In this document: positions 8,268-15,183 of the stretch, one piece after another
Layout: each line of letters begins with the position of its first letter
How positions within the stretch are numbered: the first letter of the stretch is position 1
Origin: JBCCXL01 sp039191605
Lineage (GTDB): Bacteria; Acidobacteriota; Thermoanaerobaculia; Multivoradales; JAHZIX01
Assembly (NCBI GenBank): GCA_039191605.1
Contig: JBCCXL010000028.1
Location: forward strand, 1 to 51,488
Length of the DNA: 51,488 bases
Reading direction: 5' to 3'
Program-made: the position numbers and the translations under genes
Notes under the pieces: generated by a model
What the model saw: only the letters and a program-made list of their open reading frames with translations
Databases searched by the model: none
Told to the model about the DNA's origin: nothing

Positions 8268-9130
8268 GCGTTCCCTCCTCCCGGCGCCCCGACGACGTTC
8301 CCCCCTCGGATCTCTGCCAGCGCTGGGAGTCCTTCGCAATCCAGCAGCTAGCGGCTGATTCGGATCCTCCTGCGATCCCAGATCAGGCCCACCTCGAGCA
8401 AGCACGCCTCGAGCAGCACGCTACATCTTGCCCCCGCTGCTCTCCGCGCCGCAGCCAGTACCGTCGCCTGGTCTCCGATCTGAAGCACCTCGGCAGCGAG
8501 CATCGGCCCCCGAAGCATTGGCAGCAGCAGGTTCGGGAGCAAATTCAGCCTCTCCCCAAGCCTGCCACCGCGCTGCCGCCGCGGCCCCTCCCTCGCCGAC
8601 TCCCCTGGCGCGCCACCCTCCCCCTCCTCGCCGCAACCCTCGTCGGCTGTGTTCTGGGGCTGATGCTGCTGAGATCCCCGGCCCCCGTCGCACCGCCGAA
8701 TCCCTCCCCCGCCGCCCTGACCCTCCAGCTCCGCCTCGAAGAGGGCCCGGCCGTTCATCGCGGCGGCCCCCAGGAGGAGCTGCGGTGGGCTCAGTCGGGG
8801 GACCGACTCCACCTCGAAGCGACCCCCGGGGCTGGAACCACCGAGACTGGTGTTCCTGATACCAGCGGGGCCGCTCCTCGCCTCGAGCTGAGGGTCTACC
8901 GCAACGAGCGAGAGCTAGTGCTCGCCTGCGGCGGGCCGCCGCAATGCCGCCTCGAAGAGGGGCGGCTGCGGGGCACCGTCGAGCTCCTGCTCCCCGGTCG
9001 CTACCAGGCCTTGGTGCTGGCCTCCCCCTATCCCCTGCCCGCCGCTGGCGCGGGCCTCGACCAAGACACCGCCACCGCCATCAGCCAGGGAGCCGAGGTA
9101 GAGCTTGGGCCCTCCATCACGGTGCAATGA
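8264..9130 (+). CDS. Membrane anti-sigma factor with HX3CX2C zinc motif
   Basis: This 288-residue protein starts at the ATG that overlaps the sigma-factor stop. A much longer open frame runs upstream but lies antiphase over the sigma gene. The N-terminal cytoplasmic part has HATSCPRC (H52, C56, C59), the HX3CX2C zinc motif of ZAS anti-sigma domains. One transmembrane helix lies at about 116-136 (LPLLAATLVGCVLGLMLL). The extracytoplasmic part of about 150 residues is beta-rich with a Cys pair (LACGGPPQC). It should hold the ECF factor at the membrane until a signal or proteolysis releases it. The CHAT peptidase encoded upstream is a possible, unproven, partner. Confidence 0.85.
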   Translation: MSVPSSRRPDDVPPSDLCQRWESFAIQQLAADSDPPAIPDQAHLEQARLEQHATSCPRCSPRRSQYRRLVSDLKHLGSEHRPPKHWQQQVREQIQPLPKPATALPPRPLPRRLPWRATLPLLAATLVGCVLGLMLLRSPAPVAPPNPSPAALTLQLRLEEGPAVHRGGPQEELRWAQSGDRLHLEATPGAGTTETGVPDTSGAAPRLELRVYRNERELVLACGGPPQCRLEEGRLRGTVELLLPGRYQALVLASPYPLPAAGAGLDQDTATAISQGAEVELGPSITVQ

Positions 9131-9150
9131 CCCTCGGGGCCTTGCACAGC

Positions 9151-11370
9151 CTAGGGAGCCACCGTCGCTAACTCTGCGATCCAGGCTTCGACCTCCAGAC
9201 GATCCTCGTCGTCCGCCGGTCGTACCGTCTCCAGAACGCCCAGGGCCTGCTGCAGTAGGCCCTGGGCCTCTAGATCACGTCCCTGGTCCATCAAGACTCG
9301 GGCTAGATTCCGGCGGGCCAAGGCGGTGTGGAGATGGTCCTCTCCTAGCTCCTCCCGGCGAATGGCGAGACCTTCCACCATCCTCTCCTCCGCCGCCTCC
9401 AGCCTTCCGCGCCGGTGCTCCAGACGACCGAGGCTCATCACCACCGTCGCCGCCCGCGAGCTGCGCTCCCCGTAGATTTGCTGACGCAGGGCGAGGCTCT
9501 CCGCCAGCAGGGGCTCGGCGCTCTCCAGATCCTCCAGGGCCATGAGGGCCGTCGCCAGGCTTCGCAAGCTGGTGGCGAGGTTTCGCTGGGCGACGACATC
9601 CTCTGGATGAGCCTGGGCTCTGGCCCGACGCTGTTCGAGCCCCTCCCGGTAGATCACTTCCGCCTCGGCGTAGCGATCCTGGGCCATCAAGATCCCGGCA
9701 AGGTTATTCAGCGGCTTGATGAGGTTCTCTTCCTCTCCCAGCTGGCGACGCAGAGCGATGCTCTCCGCCAGGCGCCGCTCCGCGGACTCGAGATCTCCGG
9801 TTTGATAATGCACCATCCCAAGATCCGAGAGCACCGTCGCCAGCCGCCGGTCAGGCTCTCCCCCGAGCTCCCGCTGCAGCTGGAGAGACTCTTCCAACAG
9901 CCGCTCTGCCTGATCGTAATCGCCGAGCCGGGCGTATACCTCGCCCACCTTCAAGAGCAGCTCCGCTCGCACTTCCGGCTCATCTTGGAAGGCGCTATCC
10001 AGCTGGCGACTGCCGCGATCCAGCAGGTCTCTCACCGTCGGCTCCCGCCCTCCGACCCGCTCCGGCGAGGCGCTCTGGAAGAGATCGATGACGAAGCCTG
10101 AAATCTGCTCAGCGCGATCTCTGGAGCGCTCGGTCTCCCGCAGCTGGTGGGCCAGCATGAAGGTAAAGGTGAGGGCTAGGAGAACGATGAAGGTGGCGTT
10201 GGCGACTCCCCAGCGGTGTCGCCGAACGTATTTCCGCGCGCGGTAGAGCACGGTTTGAGGGTGAGCCTGCACCGGACGATCCTCGAGATAGCAGCGCAGG
10301 TCCTCCGCCAGCTGATCTGCGCTGCCATAGCGCAGCACCGGGTCGTCCTCCAGCGCTTTGGCGACGATCGAGTCTAGATCTCCCCGCAGCTCCGGAAGCC
10401 AGGTGCTGGCCGGCTCCATGGGCGGAAACTTGAACACCAGCTCCCAGTTCTCATCGAAGTAGGGCACGGCATCCTCAGGGTCCTCGCTCTTGCGCCGCTG
10501 AGGCATCAATCCCGTCAACACTCGATGGAGCGAGACTCCGAGGGAGTAAAGATCGCTGGCGGTGCTCAGCCCCTGCCCCTGGATCTGCTCTGGGCTGGCG
10601 TATCCCCGGGTCATCGCCAGAGGAAAGTCTGCCGCGCTTTCTTCTCGCCGGGTCCCAAGTAGCTGAGCGATCCCAAAGTCCAGGAGCTTGGGCCGCCCCT
10701 CGTGATCCACCAGAATATTCGCCGGCTTGAGATCGCGATGAATCACCAGATTCCGGTGCGCTGTGGCGAGGGCCGAGCACACCGGTAAGAAGAGCTTCAC
10801 TCTCTCGACGATGGAAAGGTCTCGGGAATCGCAGTACTCGTCGATGGGCTCACCCTCCACCAACTCCATCGCGAAGTACGGAGCCCCCGTGGCGGTTGTC
10901 CCCCCATCCAGCAGTCGGGCAATATGAGGATGCTCTAGGCGGGCCAGAATCTGCCGCTCGCTTTCGAAGTGACGCACCATCTCCTCCCCTCCCCAGCCCC
11001 GGCGCACTACCTTCAGCGCCACCTGCTGCTCGAAGTCCTCCTCCCGCTGCGCTCGGTAGACCGTTCCCATCCCGCCGATGCCAAGCACCGCGAGGATTCG
11101 ATAGGGCCCGATGCGCTCCCCTAGCCTCTGCCGCTCCTGCTCCTCGATCTCCACCACGTCACCGCCGCAGGGTTCCTGGAGAGTCAGCAGCGGCTCGTCG
11201 ATGAAGCCCTCGAGTCGATCCTCGTATTCGAGTAGAGAATACACCTCCCGAAGGAGCTCTGGGTCGCCGCCGCAGCGCTCCTCTAGCCCGCCACTGTCTC
11301 GTAGCGAGGGATCCTCCCGAAGATCCGCCAGGATCTCTTTGATGGTCTGCCACTGCTCCACATCAAACAC
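9151..11370 (-). CDS. Receptor-type Ser/Thr protein kinase with TPR output domain
   Basis: The product is 739 residues from a GTG. An N-terminal helical extension (1-80) precedes a Hanks-type kinase domain (about 90-365): glycine loop GIGGMGTVY, Lys 120 in VALK, HRDLKPANIL with catalytic Asp 213, DFG at 231-233, and a YASPEQ activation-loop end. All key residues are present. One transmembrane helix (about 388-408) follows, and the C-terminal 300 residues are TPR-type helical repeats (ALERRLAESIALRRQLGE-like units) that would be extracytoplasmic. The ECF sigma gene lies 99 bases upstream on the same strand, a pairing common in Acidobacteria and Planctomycetes. Substrate and ligand are unknown. 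Confidence 0.9.
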   Translation of the reverse strand: MFDVEQWQTIKEILADLREDPSLRDSGGLEERCGGDPELLREVYSLLEYEDRLEGFIDEPLLTLQEPCGGDVVEIEEQERQRLGERIGPYRILAVLGIGGMGTVYRAQREEDFEQQVALKVVRRGWGGEEMVRHFESERQILARLEHPHIARLLDGGTTATGAPYFAMELVEGEPIDEYCDSRDLSIVERVKLFLPVCSALATAHRNLVIHRDLKPANILVDHEGRPKLLDFGIAQLLGTRREESAADFPLAMTRGYASPEQIQGQGLSTASDLYSLGVSLHRVLTGLMPQRRKSEDPEDAVPYFDENWELVFKFPPMEPASTWLPELRGDLDSIVAKALEDDPVLRYGSADQLAEDLRCYLEDRPVQAHPQTVLYRARKYVRRHRWGVANATFIVLLALTFTFMLAHQLRETERSRDRAEQISGFVIDLFQSASPERVGGREPTVRDLLDRGSRQLDSAFQDEPEVRAELLLKVGEVYARLGDYDQAERLLEESLQLQRELGGEPDRRLATVLSDLGMVHYQTGDLESAERRLAESIALRRQLGEEENLIKPLNNLAGILMAQDRYAEAEVIYREGLEQRRARAQAHPEDVVAQRNLATSLRSLATALMALEDLESAEPLLAESLALRQQIYGERSSRAATVVMSLGRLEHRRGRLEAAEERMVEGLAIRREELGEDHLHTALARRNLARVLMDQGRDLEAQGLLQQALGVLETVRPADDEDRLEVEAWIAELATVAP

Positions 11371-11469
11371 CCAGGATAAGAAAGTGATTCATGGAGCTCC
11401 TAGCCCAGATTCCCAGCATCACGCTTGTTTGAGCCCGTGAAGTGACGCGAAAACTCGCCGGGAAGTGGA

Positions 11470-12072
11470 TCAACTATCCCCCATCTCTCGCAATAAGAAC
11501 AGTCGGGCGGAATGCCAGTCTCGCTTGACCGTCATCGTTGAGATCTCGAGAGCGCGGGCGGTCTCCGCGATGGTCAGGCCACAAAAGTAGCGCAGCTCGA
11601 CAATGCGGGCCTGGCGTTCGTCGAGCTCCGCGAGCCGATTCAGGGCGGTATCTAGAGCGATGAGATCGACGCTCGGAGGTCGAATGGTGGGAGACCACAG
11701 CGTGCTGGTATCGAAGCTCTCGTCAAAGGGGGCTGGAGTCTGTCCGGCCCCATGGCGCAGAGCTCGCTTGCGCCGAGCGTGATCCACCAGCACGAAACGC
11801 ATGATCTCCGCCATGCTGGCAAAGAACTGAGCGCGGTTGGCCCACTGCAGCCTGCGCCGATCCGCGAGGCGCAGGTAGACCTCGTGAACCAGAGCCGTGG
11901 GCTGCAGCGTGTGGTTCTCCCGCTCGTGCAGCAGGTAGCGCCGGGCCATTCCCCGCAGATCGTCCCAAACCAAAGGCAAGAGGCGGTCCAACGCCCCTAC
12001 CTCTCCGGCGCTCCAGGCCTCCAACCAGCGAGTGACCTCCTTATCGAGCTGCATATTTGCTGAAGTTATCAC
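11470..12072 (-). CDS. ECF sigma factor of the kinase-associated type
   Basis: This 200-residue protein starts at a GTG at 12072 preceded by AGGGGA; an ATG six codons later lacks a ribosome-binding site. Region 2 includes WDDLRGMARRYLLHERENHT, LQPTALVHEVYLRL and FFASMAEIMRFVLVDHARRK. Region 4 includes LDERQARIVELRYFCGLTIA and ISTMTVKRDWHSARLFL, with a clear helix-turn-helix. The LQPTALVHEVYLRL block and the neighbouring Ser/Thr kinase match the sigma-70 family annotated TIGR02999. No anti-sigma gene is adjacent, and the kinase probably controls its activity. Divergently, the acidic-repeat gene starts 323 bases away. Confidence 0.9.
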   Translation of the reverse strand: MITSANMQLDKEVTRWLEAWSAGEVGALDRLLPLVWDDLRGMARRYLLHERENHTLQPTALVHEVYLRLADRRRLQWANRAQFFASMAEIMRFVLVDHARRKRALRHGAGQTPAPFDESFDTSTLWSPTIRPPSVDLIALDTALNRLAELDERQARIVELRYFCGLTIAETARALEISTMTVKRDWHSARLFLLREMGDS

Positions 12073-12275
12073 TCTTATTTTCCCCTATTCACGCCACGCC
12101 GCAGCACCCTCGCCGAAGGGTTAGGGACTAACCGTTGGGTTAGGGATCTCGCCTCTCGGGACTCCGAGGGGCCCGCCTCGAAAGAGCTTCCAAGGCCACT
12201 GATAGCACCCTAAATCTCTCATAATCAGTACCTTAGAGATTTCCCCGGAGACAAATCGAAGACGTTCCTACTTCC

Positions 12276-12290
12276 TGGCACAGCTCCTGC
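12276..12290 (+). promoter_or_regulatory. Candidate sigma-54 (-24/-12) promoter
   Basis: TGGCAC at 12276-12281 and TGC at 12288-12290 place GG and GC exactly ten bases apart, as in the sigma-54 consensus TGGCACG-N4-TTGCW, with two consensus mismatches. Transcription would start near 12302, about 93 bases before the acidic-repeat gene. An FHA/sigma-54 activator is encoded at 19649-21664. No activator site was identified. Confidence 0.5.
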
Positions 12291-12317
12291 TTTAGGTCAT
12301 GGTCAGTGTTTCACCAA

Positions 12318-12377
12318 GACCATCCGCCGGCGGTCTGGTCCCCTTACCCCCTGATCGGGTACGGCTCGTCCGTACCC
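12318..12377 (+). promoter_or_regulatory. Leader RNA with two hairpins before the acidic-repeat gene
   Basis: In the predicted 5' untranslated region, GACCA (12318-12322) pairs with TGGTC (12336-12340) around the palindrome CCGCCGGCGG. Then GGGTACGG (12357-12364) pairs perfectly with CCGTACCC (12370-12377) over a five-base loop. The second hairpin ends about seven bases before the GGAG Shine-Dalgarno, so it may affect mRNA stability or translation. No known riboswitch class is recognised. Confidence 0.45.
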
Positions 12378-12394
12378 ATCCCTTGGAGTTGACC

Positions 12395-13708
12395 ATGTCC
12401 GCAAAACAACGCTTCCCTGTGCTGATTTCCTTTCGCCGCAAGGCTCTTGCTGCGCCGCTCCTGGCCTTGCTTCTGGCGAGTGCCATCTCTCTCGCCCTTC
12501 CCTCTCGAGGCGCTGCCATCGCGCTAACGCCCACCGCTCTCGACACCTGCGCATCAGCCCCATTGTTGATGCCCGGAGACTCCTGGCACGACCTCGGCAA
12601 CGACCGAGGCAAGAGCTGCCTGCGGCTCTATATCCCGAACGAGAGCCTGCTGATGGTCGATCTGATTCAGCCGGCAACGGCTGCTCGCGCCCATCTCGGC
12701 ATGCTTCAGCCCAGCGATGCTGAAGCGATGGTCGGCGAGCGCTCTCCTCGACTCCTTCACCGTTCCGTCAGCACTCAGCTATGGCGAGCTCCCAGCGGGG
12801 AGTATCGAATCTGGATCTCCAGCGACGACCCCCGTAAGGTTCTCGCCCCATTCCAGGTTCAGGTCGGTGGAGCCCCCCCGAAAACCAAAGACGAATGCGA
12901 TTCCGAGCTCGAGATCGAGCCCGACCCGCTGGTTTGCCCTCCCGTCGGGGCCCTCTGGGGCGGTGAGCAGGAAGGCTTCATTCCCACCAAAGACGAGAAC
13001 GACTCGGAGCTGGAGATCGAGCCCGATCCCCTCGTCGGTGCTCCCACCGGAAGCGTCCCCAGCGCCGCTCGCGAGGGCAGGGTTCCGACCAAAGACGAGA
13101 ACGACTCGGAGCTGGAGATCGAGCCCGATCCTCTCGTCGGTGCTCCCACTGGAGGCCTTCCGGGCGCGGTGCTGGAGCGCTGGATTCCGACCAAAGACGA
13201 GAACGATTCGGAGCTGGAGATCGAGCCCGATCCCCTTCACGCCGGCCCCCTCTCCGCTCCGTCCGATCTGACGACGTTGGCTTCCAGCCTCTCCGGCGCC
13301 ATGGCGCAGCTCTGTGCACCGTCGCAAGCCGTGGGCTCTGTGGCCGAAGAAGCGACTGGCTCGAAACGCTTCGCCTGTGCTCAGCCCCTCTCCCTCTTCG
13401 GGAACCAGACGAGTCAAATCAACACGCTGGCCATCACGGGGGCTTCGACCTATCGCTTCCAGATTCGTGACTTCCGTCACCTACAGCTCGAGATCCACCG
13501 TGAGGCCGGCTCTAGCTCACCAGCCATCGGCGCGCCTCTCGCCGTCGAGCTCTTCGACCGACACGGGCAGCGCCTCGCCAAGGCGGTCGAGGAGCAAAAC
13601 CATGGAGCTCAGCTGGGAAAGAGCCTGGTGCCGGGAGAGTACTTCCTGCGACTCCACGGCAGCCGTCGCGATGTCCACTCCCTGTCCTGGGTCGCCAAGG
13701 GGCACTGA
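12395..13708 (+). CDS. Secreted protein with four 34-residue acidic repeats between PPC-like domains
   Basis: The product is 437 residues from the ATG at 12395, which has GGAG six bases upstream and begins directly with a signal peptide (FRRKALAAPLLALLLASAIS...). The upstream in-frame ATG at 12299 lies near the predicted transcription start and is rejected. The first 130 mature residues and the last 140 each look like small beta-sandwich (PPC-type) domains, with motifs such as PSGEYRIWISSD and VPGEYFLRLHGSRRD. Between them are four repeats whose core is TKDENDSELEIEPDPL. The acid-rich core could bind calcium or a basic partner, but this is speculation. It is divergent from the kinase/ECF pair and ends before a strong terminator. 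Confidence 0.8.
   Translation: MSAKQRFPVLISFRRKALAAPLLALLLASAISLALPSRGAAIALTPTALDTCASAPLLMPGDSWHDLGNDRGKSCLRLYIPNESLLMVDLIQPATAARAHLGMLQPSDAEAMVGERSPRLLHRSVSTQLWRAPSGEYRIWISSDDPRKVLAPFQVQVGGAPPKTKDECDSELEIEPDPLVCPPVGALWGGEQEGFIPTKDENDSELEIEPDPLVGAPTGSVPSAAREGRVPTKDENDSELEIEPDPLVGAPTGGLPGAVLERWIPTKDENDSELEIEPDPLHAGPLSAPSDLTTLASSLSGAMAQLCAPSQAVGSVAEEATGSKRFACAQPLSLFGNQTSQINTLAITGASTYRFQIRDFRHLQLEIHREAGSSSPAIGAPLAVELFDRHGQRLAKAVEEQNHGAQLGKSLVPGEYFLRLHGSRRDVHSLSWVAKGH
12884..13237 (+). repeat. 102-bp coding repeat, four copies
   Basis: Cores beginning ACCAAAGACGA start at 12884, 12986, 13088 and 13190, each exactly 102 bases apart, and the fourth is cut after its core. Copies 2 to 4 are nearly identical in the core, while the linkers (about 18 residues) differ. 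Copy 1 has Cys in place of Asn in the core and Cys in the linker. Recent internal duplication is the simplest explanation. Confidence 0.95.
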
Positions 13709-13799
13709 TCGGCTCGGATAGCGACCCGACTTAGGCATCCGTAGGCATCCGGAGGCATCTACGAGGGGGGGGAGGGGCTGATCCTCCCTTGATACAAAC

Positions 13800-13839
13800 A
13801 GCGACCGCTGCCGGCTCTGTAGAGCTGGCAGCGGTCGCT
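13800..13839 (+). terminator. Intrinsic terminator between convergent genes
   Basis: Eighteen bases at 13800-13817 pair with 13822-13839 over a TGTA loop with one mismatch. The stem is GC-rich, and a short weak T-rich tail (CTTTCTG) follows on the plus strand. It lies between the acidic-repeat gene and the convergent Cys-rich gene and may serve both. Confidence 0.75.
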
Positions 13840-13866
13840 ACTTTCTGGGGCATGTTGCAGGACGGA

Positions 13867-14364
13867 CTAACGCCCCCCTGACTCTGTCTGAGGCCCTGAG
13901 CCCAGCTGAAGCTGAGCGCTCGTTACCGAGGTCGCTTGCTCGATCTTGTAATTCACCCTCGCCGAGCCTGGCGATTCAATCCGGCTAAAGCAGCACGACC
14001 TACCGCCGCTATTCATCTGACACTCCGCTTCCGCTAGATCCGGTGGCACGAATTCCATGACGTTGAGCGAAACGCCACTATTGGCGAGCCAGCAGATGGA
14101 CTGCTTCCTCTCGGGATTCACCCGGGGGATGAAGTCTGAAGCATTGGGGCAGAGGGGTGTGTTGCCTTGTCCTGGCCAGCAGCCCGCCGCAGTCTCACAG
14201 ATGCAGAACCTTTCGGGTTCATCGGGGCACGAGTCTGCCCCCGATATCGACCCTTGGCAGAGCTCTTCCCACAACAATCCAGTGCACGGGCTTTGGGCGT
14301 CCGCTGGGCCGACTGCACTGAGGCCCACGACAAAGGCGATTACGATTCCTAGCCAAACTCTCAT
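13867..14364 (-). CDS. Secreted Cys-rich protein, family A (copy 1)
   Basis: This 165-residue protein starts at the ATG at 14364, which has AGAAGGGA upstream and opens a clean signal peptide (MRVWLGIVIAFVVGLSAVG, cleavage near ADA-QS). In-frame starts further upstream would add a polar stretch before it. The mature part has 11 Cys, including FCIC, GCWPG and SCCFS, and ends SAQLQLGSGP. The neighbour at 14571-15161 shares the Cys layout, the CWPG motif and the SAQ-Q-GSGP tail, so the two are tandem paralogues. Disulfide bonding after export is expected. No known family is recognised. It is the last of a minus-strand series headed by the giant kinase. Confidence 0.75.
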   Translation of the reverse strand: MRVWLGIVIAFVVGLSAVGPADAQSPCTGLLWEELCQGSISGADSCPDEPERFCICETAAGCWPGQGNTPLCPNASDFIPRVNPERKQSICWLANSGVSLNVMEFVPPDLAEAECQMNSGGRSCCFSRIESPGSARVNYKIEQATSVTSAQLQLGSGPQTESGGR

Positions 14365-14570
14365 CCTTACGTTCCCTTCTTGCATTGATCGACAGACTGC
14401 CAAGATCTACCCCTTGCAGCCCCTTAGATTGAACGGCTCCAGGCGTCTACACCTCAAGACTCTGGGCCCGCAGAATAGGCAAGTTAGCAAAGGGTACTTC
14501 TCCAACAGCGCTTGACTCCTACAACGGTTTCAAACCTTCTCAGGCTCCTATGGGGCACTAGCTCTCCCCG

Positions 14571-15161
14571 CTACGGAACCTCATCATCCGAAGTAACAGC
14601 GGCAACCTCTTGCTCGCTTAGACGAGGCCCTGAACCTATCTGGATCTGAGCACTCGTAGGGTCACCGATGGAGTACTCACAAAAATAAATAACATGAGTC
14701 TGGGTATCAAAACCGGTCAAATCACAGCCACAAACATTCTGCTCACAGACAACACTACAATTCCCTGAACCTGACACAGAAAGAGAATCTCTCTCCGCCG
14801 GTCCACAACGAAAAGAATGTACAGAAAGGTTCCCCCCAACTACTGACTTCCAACAGAGAGAACCAACCTTCAAGAGATCAACATATGGCGCCGCCGTACA
14901 CCCCTCAACCCCGGGCCAGCAATGCGGAACAGATCTAGTCGGGGAAGGCTTCTCCGATTGACAAATCGAGAACGAAGACGAAGATGCCTGCAGCCCTCCT
15001 GAGCACTCATCCATCAACAGATCCTTGCACTCTGTGGGCAAAGCAGCAGATGTTGACGATGCATAAGAAAAGTCTCCAAATGAAATCAAGCTCAGAGCAG
15101 CCGTAAAGAACACTATAGAAATTCGACGCGCGACCTTAGGGAGTTCTCGAGAAGTCATCAT
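14571..15161 (-). CDS. Secreted Cys-rich protein, family A (copy 2)
   Basis: The product is 196 residues. The ATG at 15161 is chosen because GGAGG lies seven bases upstream; the TTG two codons earlier is too close. A signal peptide (RRISIVFFTAALSLISFGDF) is followed by a mature region with 12 Cys, including PHCWPG, NCSVVCEQNVCGC and a SAQIQIGSGP tail shared with the downstream paralogue. Base composition is clearly more AT-rich than the neighbours, which may indicate a different origin or relaxed codon selection. It starts only 22 bases after the giant kinase gene ends, so co-transcription is likely. Function is unknown. Confidence 0.75.
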   Translation of the reverse strand: MMTSRELPKVARRISIVFFTAALSLISFGDFSYASSTSAALPTECKDLLMDECSGGLQASSSSFSICQSEKPSPTRSVPHCWPGVEGCTAAPYVDLLKVGSLCWKSVVGGNLSVHSFRCGPAERDSLSVSGSGNCSVVCEQNVCGCDLTGFDTQTHVIYFCEYSIGDPTSAQIQIGSGPRLSEQEVAAVTSDDEVP

Positions 15162-15183
15162 AAACAAGCCTCCAAATGGTTTC

